Positions 43,688 to 52,375 of a stretch of 64,000 nucleotides of DNA are shown here, piece after piece. The stretch is from 21-14-0-10-47-8 sp966211795 (GTDB lineage Bacteria > Bdellovibrionota > Bdellovibrionia > Bdellovibrionales > Bdellovibrionaceae), in the NCBI GenBank assembly GCA_966211795.1, contig CBIHNW010000001.1, positions 124,001 to 188,000 of the forward strand, given 5' to 3'. Every line of letters starts with the position of its first letter. The first letter of the stretch is position 1. Under the pieces are notes generated by a model. It did no database searches. It was not told the DNA's origin and saw only the letters and a list, made by a program, of their open reading frames with translations. Both the position numbers and the translations under genes were made by a program.

Positions 43688-44251
43688 ATGTCTGGATTTT
43701 TTAGCAAACTTTTTGGTGGAAAAAAGAAAACGGGTGGTTCTGAGGTTGAAAATCTCGTGAACACGACGGTCGAAGGCTTGGTTGAAAAAGCCGGTTTCGA
43801 ATTGAATTTTGAAGCCACGAGCGGAACAGATGACCAAGGTGAACCGCAGATCGTGATCGAGTTCTCAGGCGCCGACGAAGAAATTTTGAAAGATAAAGAA
43901 GGACAAATGATCGACGCGATTCAATTGTTTTTGAAGCGCGTGATTCAGCATCACTTTCCAGAAGATCGTACGAACATCGTCATCGACTGCAATGGCTACC
44001 GTGAAGAATCAAGCCAAGCATTGATTGATTTGGCGGAAAAACTGAAAGGCATCGCGCTTGAAAAGGGAAAATCTGTTTATTTCCGCGCGTTGCCGCCAAA
44101 AGATCGCAAAATCATTCATCAACATCTGGCTGGTGACGAGCGCGTGAAGAGTCGTTCCATCGGGGATGGTCTTTACAAGAAAATTAAGATTTATCCGGTG
44201 AAGGCCAACGGAAATAAACATCAGGAAGGCCCTGAAGAAACAGCTGATTAA
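43688..44251 (+). CDS. jag: Jag/KhpB RNA-binding protein
   Basis: 187 residues. A short N-terminal basic part, a KH-like domain in the middle (VIEFSGADEEILKDKEGQMIDAIQ) and an R3H domain in the last third (the ALPPKDRKIIHQHL then SRSIGDG block) are visible. Jag/KhpB binds RNA and is linked with cell division and elongation in other bacteria. It lies 15 bp after yidC, as is usual. Confidence 0.9.
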   Translation: MSGFFSKLFGGKKKTGGSEVENLVNTTVEGLVEKAGFELNFEATSGTDDQGEPQIVIEFSGADEEILKDKEGQMIDAIQLFLKRVIQHHFPEDRTNIVIDCNGYREESSQALIDLAEKLKGIALEKGKSVYFRALPPKDRKIIHQHLAGDERVKSRSIGDGLYKKIKIYPVKANGNKHQEGPEETAD

Positions 44252-44279
44252 AACAGCCAGTTTTTGAAAACGAATTTCA

Positions 44280-44322
44280 AAAGCGATCTTGAGGGAAGGA
44301 CTCTTAAGGTCGCTTTTTTATT
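44280..44322 (+). terminator. Rho-independent terminator before mnmE
   Basis: AAGCGATCTT (about 44280-44289) with AAGGTCGCTT (about 44306-44315), one wobble, then a T-run. It lies just before the GTG start of mnmE, so it may reset transcription between the yidC-jag and mnmE units. Confidence 0.65.
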
Positions 44323-44336
44323 TTAAGGACACCCGA

Positions 44337-45767
44337 GTGTTAAGAGATCGAGATCTAGATACAATTTGTGCGGTTTCAACCCCTGCCGGAATCGGGGGAA
44401 TTTCCGTCATTCGCGTCAGCGGCTCGAACGCCGCCACGGTGACGAAAGCACTTTGTGACTTTTTGCCAGAAAAGCTCGAGTCCCACCGGGCCTATTACGG
44501 AATCTTACGGTCGAATCCAACCATCAGTGATGGGAATTCTATCGACGAAGTAGTAACGACTTTTTTTCAAAAGGGACGATCGTTCACGGGCGAAGACACA
44601 TTTGAAATATCCTGTCATGGCAGCCCCAACATCACGCGACAGATTTTAGAAGAGCTGATTAATAGCGGCGCAAGGGCGGCTGATCGCGGTGAATTTACCT
44701 ATCGCGCATTTATGAACGGCCGGATGGATTTGGTTCAAGCTGAAAGTGTCTTGTCGCTGATTGAAAGTCAGTCTCGACAGTCTTCTCAGCAAGCCTTGAG
44801 ACAGCTGCAGGGAAATCTATCGAAGGATCTCGAAAAAATCGAAGATGAATTGATTTGGTGTCTCGCACACATTGAAGCATCCATCGATTTTTCCACCGAG
44901 AACTTGGAAGTCGTCGAAGAAAAAGTTTTGTTAGATAAAGTGTCTGGTTTAAAAGCGCGTCTGCAAAAATTAGTAGATAGCTTTCAAAAGGGACGCATTC
45001 TGAAGGATGGGTACCAGCTCGTTTTAGCCGGCATCCCGAACGTTGGTAAATCCAGCCTGCTGAATTTATTAGTTGAAGACGACAAAGCCATTGTGACCGA
45101 TGTGCCCGGTACGACTCGGGACCTGATCGAGGCTTCATTTATGGCCGGCGGATTTAAGGTAAATGCGATTGATACCGCAGGCCTTCGTCAGGCGACCGAT
45201 CAGGTCGAAAAAATCGGAATTGAAAGAAGCTATTCAGCCCAGAAAACGGCCGATGGAATCTTCTTTATATTCGACAGTTCAAGGGATCTATCGGCTGAAG
45301 AGCTCAAAGAACTGTCACAATTGGACCCTTTTAAGCTGTTTTTGATCGGAAATAAGAAGGATTTAGGCCCATTTACCCCCAAAAAACGCATCGAAAACCT
45401 ACTAAAACAGCTCAAAATCGACCAAAAATTACAGGGTTTTGGGGATCTTTTAAAAGACAAGATCCATATTGTCTCGGCTTTCGATAAAACAGACGGTGAA
45501 TTTTTAAAAGGTTTGTTGGTTCAAAGCTTGGGGGATTCGCAGTACGAAGACCAGGCGGTGATCTCGCAAGCCCGGCATTACGAAAATCTGCAAAAAGCTT
45601 TGCAGAATATGGACGAGGCCTATGGGTTGGTAAAATCCGCAGCCAGTCCAGAGCTAACGGCGCTTTCGATGAAAGAGGCGCTGTTGATGGTTCAAGAAAC
45701 ATTGGGAAAGCGCTTCGATGATCAAATCATGGACCGCGTTTTTAAAGAATTCTGTATAGGGAAGTAG
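44337..45767 (+). CDS. mnmE: tRNA modification GTPase MnmE
   Basis: 476 residues from the GTG at 44337, which has AAGGA 7 bases upstream. The N-terminal THF-binding domain opens DTICAVSTPAGIGGISVIR. The G domain has GIPNVGKSSLLN, DVPGTTRD and DTAGLR motifs. The C-terminal CIGK holds the conserved cysteine. With MnmG it modifies wobble uridine. MnmG begins directly after. Confidence 0.96.
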   Translation: MLRDRDLDTICAVSTPAGIGGISVIRVSGSNAATVTKALCDFLPEKLESHRAYYGILRSNPTISDGNSIDEVVTTFFQKGRSFTGEDTFEISCHGSPNITRQILEELINSGARAADRGEFTYRAFMNGRMDLVQAESVLSLIESQSRQSSQQALRQLQGNLSKDLEKIEDELIWCLAHIEASIDFSTENLEVVEEKVLLDKVSGLKARLQKLVDSFQKGRILKDGYQLVLAGIPNVGKSSLLNLLVEDDKAIVTDVPGTTRDLIEASFMAGGFKVNAIDTAGLRQATDQVEKIGIERSYSAQKTADGIFFIFDSSRDLSAEELKELSQLDPFKLFLIGNKKDLGPFTPKKRIENLLKQLKIDQKLQGFGDLLKDKIHIVSAFDKTDGEFLKGLLVQSLGDSQYEDQAVISQARHYENLQKALQNMDEAYGLVKSAASPELTALSMKEALLMVQETLGKRFDDQIMDRVFKEFCIGK

Positions 45768-47678
45768 ATGCAAACTCGGAAAAGTGATTTTGATATCATC
45801 ATTGTGGGCGCTGGTCATGCTGGGGTCGAGGCCGCATTAGCTTCGGCTCGTCTCGGTCTTTCCACTTTGATGGTCACGACCAACACGGATCGCATCGCCT
45901 ACATGAGCTGCAATCCTTCGATTGGTGGTCTGGCCAAAGGTCACATGGTTCGAGAGATTGATGTCATGGGTGGTGAGATGGGTCTCGCGGCGGATGCAAC
46001 CTGCATTCAGTTCAAGCGTTTGAATTCTCGCAAAGGTCCAGCCGTTCGTGGATCGCGGGTTCAAAGCGACAAGCATCTTTATTCTAGGTACATGACCGAT
46101 AAACTTTTGAATCAAAAAAACCTTTCCGTTCGCCAAGCCGAAGTGAAGCGTTTGATTCTGGAAAAAGAAAAATGCGTCGGCGTTGTTTTGAATGATGGAT
46201 CCGAAATTTTTTCTCAAGCCACCATTATCACCACCGGTACTTTCATGAATGGCGTGATGCACGTCGGCCTCACCCAGACGGCAGGTGGCCGAGTCGGAGA
46301 TCAAGCATCAATTGGCTTGTCAGATCAGTTGCGTGATTTTGGATTTCAAGTTCAACGATTGAAAACGGGAACCCCGGCGCGCCTTCACAAAGACAGCATT
46401 GATTGGAGCCAGACCATTCCCCAGTATGGGGATGATAAATTTTTTCCTTTCAGCTTTCGCTCGCCAGGGAATTATCAGCTGCCTCAGGTTGCTTGTTATC
46501 TTTCGCGTACAACAGAAAAAACCCACGAAATCATTCGGCAGAATTTAGACAAGTCTCCGATGTATTGCGGGATCATTGAAGGGACCGGACCAAGGTATTG
46601 TCCGTCGATCGAAGACAAGGTTGTGAGGTTTTCAGATCGAGACAGTCATCAGACCTTTTTAGAACCTGAAGGATTGAACACGGATCTGATTTATCTTCAG
46701 GGAATTTCGACCAGTCTTCCTGAAAATGTTCAGATGGATTTTTTACGAACCATTCCGGGTCTTGAAAACGTCAAGGTCGTGCGCTTCGGGTATGCGGTCG
46801 AGTATGACTTTATTGAACCGACACAAATCTGGCACCGGTTGGAAACTCGTCCCATTCAGAAACTGTTTTTGGCCGGACAAATCAATGGAACCAGCGGTTA
46901 TGAAGAGGCAGCGGCCCAGGGTTTCATGGCCGGAGTCAACGCGGCCCACTCGGTCCTTGGTCGGGATGAATTTGTTTTATCTCGCGATCAGGCCTATATC
47001 GGAGTTTTGATTGATGATTTGGTGACTAAAGGAACGCGCGAGCCTTATCGCATGTTCACCTCTCGCGCTGAACACCGGTTAGTATTGAGAGAAGATAATA
47101 CTATTGATCGTTTAGGTCAGGTCGGAAGAAGCTTGGGTTTAGTTGGCGAGGCGGGAAATCAGCGTTTGGAGATGTTAGAGAGGTCCCGTGCCGAATTGCT
47201 GGTAAAATTGCGCGAAACGAAGGTTTATCCGACGGCCAAAATGCAAAGTAAGCTCGCCCAAATTCCAACGCCAGTATTAAATAAGTCCATTACTTTTGAA
47301 GAGTTGCTTCGCAGGTCAGAGATAGACAGTTCACATCTTTCAGACCTCGGATTTGAATTAGATTTAGATCCAAACGTGTGTGAACCTGTTGAAATCGAGG
47401 TTAAATATTCTGGTTATGTCAAACGACAGATGGAGCTCATCTCTCAATCAAAACGGCTCGAGGATTTGCATTTAGCACATGATTTGAACTATCGAGAGAT
47501 CCGCGGACTTTCGAATGAGGAAATTGAAAAACTGCTGAAAGTAAAACCTCGTACGCTGGGTCAAGCTCAACGCATCAGTGGAGTAAATCCTTCAGCCGTT
47601 CAGGCGATCATGATACATTTGAAAGGTCGTAAGAAGCTAAGGGAGATTGACCTTGAATTTCGCCAAGACCGGATCTGA
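45768..47678 (+). CDS. mnmG: tRNA modification enzyme MnmG (GidA)
   Basis: 636 residues. The FAD motif is GAGHAGVEAALASARLG near residue 12, followed by SCNPSIGGLAKGH. The block GTGPRYCPSIEDK and the C-terminal tRNA-binding helical domain are present. It works with MnmE to make cmnm5U at the wobble position. Its start abuts the mnmE stop with no gap. Confidence 0.96.
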   Translation: MQTRKSDFDIIIVGAGHAGVEAALASARLGLSTLMVTTNTDRIAYMSCNPSIGGLAKGHMVREIDVMGGEMGLAADATCIQFKRLNSRKGPAVRGSRVQSDKHLYSRYMTDKLLNQKNLSVRQAEVKRLILEKEKCVGVVLNDGSEIFSQATIITTGTFMNGVMHVGLTQTAGGRVGDQASIGLSDQLRDFGFQVQRLKTGTPARLHKDSIDWSQTIPQYGDDKFFPFSFRSPGNYQLPQVACYLSRTTEKTHEIIRQNLDKSPMYCGIIEGTGPRYCPSIEDKVVRFSDRDSHQTFLEPEGLNTDLIYLQGISTSLPENVQMDFLRTIPGLENVKVVRFGYAVEYDFIEPTQIWHRLETRPIQKLFLAGQINGTSGYEEAAAQGFMAGVNAAHSVLGRDEFVLSRDQAYIGVLIDDLVTKGTREPYRMFTSRAEHRLVLREDNTIDRLGQVGRSLGLVGEAGNQRLEMLERSRAELLVKLRETKVYPTAKMQSKLAQIPTPVLNKSITFEELLRRSEIDSSHLSDLGFELDLDPNVCEPVEIEVKYSGYVKRQMELISQSKRLEDLHLAHDLNYREIRGLSNEEIEKLLKVKPRTLGQAQRISGVNPSAVQAIMIHLKGRKKLREIDLEFRQDRI

Positions 47679-48321
47679 TGCTATCACTATTCATTGGAGA
47701 ATTGATCAATGGTTCCCTGATCTTTCTCCTGAAATGAGAGCCAGGCTCAAAAAATATCACGAAGAACTTTTGAAGATTAATAAGAGTCTGAATTTGATTG
47801 GAGTGAAAACCATTCCAATGGCCGATGCGATTCATTTTGCAGATTCGATTTTGGCCAGTCGATTGATTGCTAAGGATCTCAAAGAAAATGAGATTTATAA
47901 CTTTGGTGCCTCGAATGGCTTTCCGGGTTTGATCATGGCGCTTTTAATTCCTGAGCGGAAGTTTCACCTGGTCGAAGGTGACGGTAAAAAAGTAGAATTC
48001 CTTAAGCATATCGCCAACTTACTTGAGATTCGAAATGTTGATTTCTTGAGTCGGCCAATTGACGCGCTGCCGGCGGAGACTGTAAAGTGCGCTGTTTCCC
48101 GAGGTTTTGCTCCTCTTTCAAAGGCAATGCTAGCCACGCGTAAAATTTTTCCTGTGGGAGGGGTTTATTACCATCTCAAGGGTGAAGAGTGGGCGACTGA
48201 GATTGCAGACATCCCCACACAACTGTGTTCATACTGGCAGCCTGGTTTGTTGGGCGAATACAAGCTTCCTGTCGGTGAAGTGAAGTTTGCTGTCGTGAAG
48301 ACTGAAAAAATCCAAAGCTAG
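47653..48321 (+). CDS. rsmG: 16S rRNA (guanine-N7)-methyltransferase RsmG
   Basis: 222 residues from the TTG at 47653, which has GGGAG 7 bases upstream and overlaps mnmG by 26 bp; a TTG 6 bases earlier is less likely. RsmG methylates G527 of 16S rRNA. The SAM motif I reads NFGASNGFPG instead of the common DIGSGAGFPG, with Asn at the Asp position. VSRGFAPL stands for the usual VSRAFAPL. The rest of the class I methyltransferase pattern is intact. Confidence 0.88.
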   Translation: MNFAKTGSDAITIHWRIDQWFPDLSPEMRARLKKYHEELLKINKSLNLIGVKTIPMADAIHFADSILASRLIAKDLKENEIYNFGASNGFPGLIMALLIPERKFHLVEGDGKKVEFLKHIANLLEIRNVDFLSRPIDALPAETVKCAVSRGFAPLSKAMLATRKIFPVGGVYYHLKGEEWATEIADIPTQLCSYWQPGLLGEYKLPVGEVKFAVVKTEKIQS

Positions 48322-48322
48322 A

Positions 48323-48338
48323 TGTTCCACGTGGAACA
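48323..48338. promoter_or_regulatory. parS site 1
   Basis: A perfect 16 bp palindrome TGTTCCACGTGGAACA, a consensus-type parS centromere site bound by ParB. It lies between rsmG and the lipoprotein gene. Confidence 0.92.
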
Positions 48339-48339
48339 A

Positions 48340-48918
48340 TCAATGTTCTTCGGCGCCGTGGCGGGGAGCCTCACCGTGTTCCGAATTGCCTTCACCATGT
48401 TCTGATTCACTTGCGGCGCCCTCATGTTCACTGCCGCCATGTTTTCCTGGGCCAAGTGGGATTCCAACTTTTGCTTGTTCCAAACGTTTGCGAATGTCCC
48501 AATTTCTTGGCGCCTGTTCCAGTTTTCGTTGAGTTTTGTATTCATCGTATTCACTAGGGTCGGGCCAGGGCTTTTTTTCCTTATACGCCGCCAGATAACT
48601 CTTGCGATCCAATTCTTTTCGAGTTTCAGCACGCATCTCCCAATACTGTTTCATTTGTTTCAATTTATCGATTTTGGCGGTGGTTTCATACACGCGCTTT
48701 TCTGCATACTTGATTTGTCCGGTTTGAGGTGCAACGGCTTCAAGATCTTTCTGAAATCCTTCGAGTTCTTTCTCTGCACTATTAATTTGAGCGCCAATGG
48801 CGGCGGACTCTTGAAGAAGATCGTTATAAATCGGATCTCCGGTCTCAGGATCACCTTTCGGCTTATCGCAAGCAGTAAGAGCTAGGATTAATAAGGAAAA
48901 TAGGATGAAATGCTTCAT
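48340..48918 (-). CDS. Lipoprotein with coiled coil and His/Glu-rich tail
   Basis: 192 residues from the ATG at 48918. The lipobox LALTAC gives the lipid cysteine at residue 17. A helical, coiled-coil-like region (about 40-110, AEKELEGFQKDLEAV) follows. The last 35 residues are rich in His, Glu and Gly (GGSEHEGAASESEHGEGN), a metal-binding-like tail. A longer start at 48969 lacks a signal peptide. It reads towards rsmG and lies between two parS sites. Confidence 0.72.
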   Translation of the reverse strand: MKHFILFSLLILALTACDKPKGDPETGDPIYNDLLQESAAIGAQINSAEKELEGFQKDLEAVAPQTGQIKYAEKRVYETTAKIDKLKQMKQYWEMRAETRKELDRKSYLAAYKEKKPWPDPSEYDEYKTQRKLEQAPRNWDIRKRLEQAKVGIPLGPGKHGGSEHEGAASESEHGEGNSEHGEAPRHGAEEH

Positions 48919-48933
48919 GTTCCACGTGGAACA
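48918..48933. promoter_or_regulatory. parS site 2
   Basis: A second perfect TGTTCCACGTGGAACA palindrome. Its first base is shared with the start codon of the minus-strand lipoprotein gene, so ParB bound here could affect that promoter or start. Confidence 0.9.
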
Positions 48934-49003
48934 TCGGCTTTTTGAGTAAAAGTCTTGAATTTGTTTCAAAAATCCGAGACTTTTATTGGACGAGAGGGAA
49001 AAA

Positions 49004-49813
49004 ATGGCAAAAACGATATGTATTGCGAATCAAAAGGGTGGAGTTGGCAAAACAACCACCTCCGTGAATCTTTCTTCTGCCTTAGCTCAACTTGGAAAGC
49101 GAGTGATCCTTATTGATATGGATCCCCAAGGAAATGCATCTTCGGGATTGGGCCTTAAGCGCTTCGAAAGCCAAGACTCGAACATTTATCACGTATTAAT
49201 TGGTGAAAAGACGCTTTCTGAGGTCACACAGATCACAAAAGTACCCAATTTAGTGGTTGCGAGCGCAAATCCTGACCTAGTAGGGGCTGAAATTGAACTT
49301 GTGGATCTCCCACATCGAGAATATCGGTTAAAATCAGCAATTGCCTCTGTTGCACACAAGTTTGATTACGCAATTATTGATTGCCCACCATCTCTAGGCC
49401 TTTTAACTCTTAACGCACTGACAGCAGCTGATTCCTTTCTGGTTCCGCTTCAATGTGAATACTATGCGTTGGAAGGTTTAAGTCAGCTTTTAAATACGGC
49501 CGGTATCATCAAAAAGAATTTGAATCCTTCTTTGCACATTGAAGGAATTGTTCTGACGATGTTCGACACCCGAAATAACTTGAGTCACCAAGTTGTTACT
49601 GAAATTCGCAATCACTTTGGCGAAAAAGTATTCTCAGCCATTATTCCTCGAAACGTTCGTTTGAGCGAGGCGCCTAGTCACGGTCAATCCATTTTTGAAT
49701 ATGATTCGAGATCAATTGGTGCCACTAAATACATGGAATTGGCTCAGGAATTGACTCAAAGAACTGAAGCTTCTGCAAACACAGAAGAATATGAAGGAGA
49801 TCTAAGTGTCTGA
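49004..49813 (+). CDS. parA: Chromosome partitioning ATPase ParA
   Basis: 269 residues from the ATG at 49004, which is preceded by GAGAGGG. The deviant Walker A is KGGVGKTTTS at about 11-20. Later motifs IDMDPQGNAS and DYAIIDCPPSLGLLTLNAL are complete. ParA forms ATP-dependent gradients that pull ParB-bound origins apart. parB overlaps it by 8 bp. Confidence 0.96.
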   Translation: MAKTICIANQKGGVGKTTTSVNLSSALAQLGKRVILIDMDPQGNASSGLGLKRFESQDSNIYHVLIGEKTLSEVTQITKVPNLVVASANPDLVGAEIELVDLPHREYRLKSAIASVAHKFDYAIIDCPPSLGLLTLNALTAADSFLVPLQCEYYALEGLSQLLNTAGIIKKNLNPSLHIEGIVLTMFDTRNNLSHQVVTEIRNHFGEKVFSAIIPRNVRLSEAPSHGQSIFEYDSRSIGATKYMELAQELTQRTEASANTEEYEGDLSV

Positions 49814-50879
49814 TCTTTCTAGTGAAAATCCAAACAAAAAACCAAGACTAGGTCGTGGATTGGGTTCTCTCCTAGGTGGAGCGCAATCTTCATTAGGAGC
49901 TCCAGAAAAGGCACCAACCAACCAGCAAGCTCCTTCTTCCGCTCGAAAGGTGAATACCCAGACGGCTCCGTTGAATACTCAAGCAAGCCCTTCGCCTTCA
50001 GCTGCAACGCCCGCCGCCCCAGCGGCCGGAGCGCAAGCGCAGCCACAACCAACCGTGCCGCCCGATGCAAGAATTTGGAAAATTGCTGTCGACAAGTTGG
50101 CGCCAAGCGCTTACCAACCGCGAACGCACTTTGAAAAAGAAGCGCTGGAAGAGCTTTCAGCATCTATAAGACAGAATGGAATTTTGCAGCCGATTGTAGC
50201 GCGGAGACTTCCTACGGGGAAATTTGAGATCATTGCTGGTGAAAGACGCTGGCGAGCTGCTCAGTTGGCTGGCCTACACGAAGTCCCAGTGATTCTTAAG
50301 GTTTTGGAAAACCAAGCGGCTTTAGAGCTTGCGATTATTGAAAATATTCAGCGTGAGGACTTAAATCCGATTGAAGAAGGTGAAGCCTACCAGAGACTGG
50401 CCCAAGAGTTTCGTCTGACTCAACAACAGGTTGCGGAAAAAGTTGGAAAAGACCGAGCGACCGTCGCAAATGCGATGCGATTGTTGGCGCTGCCACCACA
50501 GATTCGCCAAATGGTCGTCGAGTCCGAAATTTCGGCGGGACATGCGAAGGTCTTGCTGAGTCTGACAAATCCAGCGGCTCAACTGGAAATCGCTAAAAAA
50601 ATCAGTCAGCAAAAACTGAGTGTTCGCCAACTTGAAAAGCTTGTAGCCGCAGAGGCCGCAGGAAAAAATTCTGAACAAGACGACTCCCTTAAAAAACCAG
50701 AAAGTGGGGTCACCCAGAAGTTGATCGCGGGATTGACCGACGAGCTTCAAAAAGCATTGGGAACAAAGGTCAGCATTGACTATCTCAACTCGAAAGGTCG
50801 AATCTCAATTCAGTTCTACTCGGATGCAGAACTCACACAGATCGTTGATCGACTGAAAGAAAGCCATGGAAGACACTGA
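49806..50879 (+). CDS. parB: Chromosome partitioning protein ParB
   Basis: 357 residues from a GTG. A basic start (KKPRLGRGLGSLLG) is the ParA-stimulating N-terminus. A long Ala/Pro/Gln-rich linker (about 55-80) follows, unusual in length. The CTP-binding part has GERRWRA and ENIQREDLNPIEE. The helix-turn-helix and the C-terminal dimerisation domain complete it. It binds the two parS sites upstream of parA. The bactofilin gene overlaps its 3' end by 14 bp. Confidence 0.95.
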   Translation: MSDLSSENPNKKPRLGRGLGSLLGGAQSSLGAPEKAPTNQQAPSSARKVNTQTAPLNTQASPSPSAATPAAPAAGAQAQPQPTVPPDARIWKIAVDKLAPSAYQPRTHFEKEALEELSASIRQNGILQPIVARRLPTGKFEIIAGERRWRAAQLAGLHEVPVILKVLENQAALELAIIENIQREDLNPIEEGEAYQRLAQEFRLTQQQVAEKVGKDRATVANAMRLLALPPQIRQMVVESEISAGHAKVLLSLTNPAAQLEIAKKISQQKLSVRQLEKLVAAEAAGKNSEQDDSLKKPESGVTQKLIAGLTDELQKALGTKVSIDYLNSKGRISIQFYSDAELTQIVDRLKESHGRH

Positions 50880-51222
50880 GATATTTCAAGAGAACGCGCT
50901 TGGTCATGTAACCGCAATTCTGGACCAAGGCGCGAGCTTTGATGGAAAGCTGACATTTGAAGGGACCGTCCAGCTGGGTGGTCAATTCAAAGGCGAAATT
51001 TTCACGAAGGACATATTAATAGTCAATCAGGGCGCTCATGTCGAAGCACAGGTCGAAGCCGACACCATCATTATTAGTGGTCATGTCGAAGGAAACCTTT
51101 TTGCCCGCAGGCGTGTCATTATGCATCCCCCGGCGGTTTTTAAAGGAACCGTCACGACCCCAAGCCTTCGGATCGATGAAGGAGTGGTTTTCGAGGGTGC
51201 ATCCTACATGCCCAAATCTTGA
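50866..51222 (+). CDS. Bactofilin
   Basis: 118 residues. It is a small beta-helix repeat protein: the block DGKLTFEGTVQLGGQFKGEIFT and GHVEGNLFARRRV are typical of the bactofilin (CcmA) domain. Short tails flank the core and no membrane helix is seen. Bactofilins polymerise into cytoskeletal filaments that place proteins at cell poles. Its start lies inside the end of parB, which implies co-translation with the partition genes. Confidence 0.92.
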   Translation: MEDTEIFQENALGHVTAILDQGASFDGKLTFEGTVQLGGQFKGEIFTKDILIVNQGAHVEAQVEADTIIISGHVEGNLFARRRVIMHPPAVFKGTVTTPSLRIDEGVVFEGASYMPKS

Positions 51223-51349
51223 GCGACTGCAATATTTTAGGGGCTTTCGACACGACAAGCCCTTGACCGTCTCTTCAGCCTAATGTTAATTCCAGCTGTC
51301 TCAAAATTTTGACAGCGAATTCAAATCATTTTGGATGGGAATTATCTCA

Positions 51350-51784
51350 ATGGCGATCTTAGAACAGCTCGAACTGAATCAGTCTTTTTTTGTTCAGTTC
51401 GTTGTATTTACAGTAGCTTACCTTGCACTTTCACGTCTTGTTTTTGCTCCTTATGCTGAAGCCTTGGCTCAGCGAGAGATGCGCACAAAGGGTGGCGAAG
51501 ATCTCGCCATCGAAATTCAAAAAAAATCAGACGAGCTGCGCACTCAATATGAAACTAAAGCGCGTCAGGTTTCCGGAAACGTTAAAAGCATCTTTGACCA
51601 ATATCGCGACGAAGCTAATAAAGAGTACGAAAAAATCGTATCGGCTTCTCGAATTGATGCACAAAAGCTGGTTGAGGCCGCTCGACAAAAGGTCAGCGTT
51701 GAAATTGGCGATGCAAAAGCAAAAATCAAAGCGGACGTTCCAGTTGTCGCTCAAGAAATGACTCGTCGACTGCTGGCCAAGTAG
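51350..51784 (+). CDS. ATP synthase F0 b'-type subunit
   Basis: 144 residues from the ATG at 51350, with GGGA 9 bases upstream. One hydrophobic N-terminal helix (FFVQFVVFTVAYLALSRLVFAPY) is followed by a long charged helix, the layout of a b or b' stator subunit. A second b gene lies directly downstream, so this is the extra b' copy. It joins F1 to the membrane part whose a and c genes are near 29-30 kb. Confidence 0.82.
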   Translation: MAILEQLELNQSFFVQFVVFTVAYLALSRLVFAPYAEALAQREMRTKGGEDLAIEIQKKSDELRTQYETKARQVSGNVKSIFDQYRDEANKEYEKIVSASRIDAQKLVEAARQKVSVEIGDAKAKIKADVPVVAQEMTRRLLAK

Positions 51785-51793
51785 GAAATAAAA

Positions 51794-52375
51794 ATGAAAT
51801 ATTTGATCCCAACACTTCTTGTATTTTTGAGCCAAGCGGTTCTCGCTAATAGCGAAGCGGCAGCTGCCGGCCATCACGACGAACACATTGCGATTCCGGT
51901 AAAGCTCGTCATTTATCAAACGATCAATGTTGCGGCGATGGTGATCGGCCTGTTTTTCGTCTTGAAAAAGCCTGTTCAAAATTATTTCAAAGAGAAAAAA
52001 GAAAACTTCCTTAGCGCCGCCAAAAAAGCAGAAGCGGCACGCAAAGCGGCCGAAGATGAGCGCATGCAAATCCAAACGCGTCTTTCAAAATTGGAAAGCA
52101 CGGCAGACGAAAGCATTTCTCGCGCGCGAGCCGAAGCGGCTGATATGAAAAGACAGATGGTTGCGGATGCAGAAGCTCTTTCGAAGCGCCTCCGTGAAGA
52201 GGCGGCATCGGCAGCGAAACTCGAAGTTGAGCGCGCTAAAAACGAACTTCGCGAAACTTTGATTCATGAATCTCTCGAGGCGGCTCGAACGCAGCTTTCA
52301 TCAAAAGTGACAGCAGAAGATCACAAGCGCCTGCAATCCGACTTTATCCAAAACATCCAGGCAGGTCAGAAATGA
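51794..52375 (+). CDS. atpF: ATP synthase F0 subunit b, with signal-peptide-like extension
   Basis: 193 residues. An N-terminal stretch (MKYLIPTLLVFLSQAVLA) reads as a signal peptide before a short AHHDEH-type segment (GHHDEHIAI). The membrane helix YQTINVAAMVIGLFFVLKKPV follows, then a long coiled helix. It acts as a stator. The 3' end overlaps atpH by 4 bp (ATGA). Confidence 0.85.
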   Translation: MKYLIPTLLVFLSQAVLANSEAAAAGHHDEHIAIPVKLVIYQTINVAAMVIGLFFVLKKPVQNYFKEKKENFLSAAKKAEAARKAAEDERMQIQTRLSKLESTADESISRARAEAADMKRQMVADAEALSKRLREEAASAAKLEVERAKNELRETLIHESLEAARTQLSSKVTAEDHKRLQSDFIQNIQAGQK

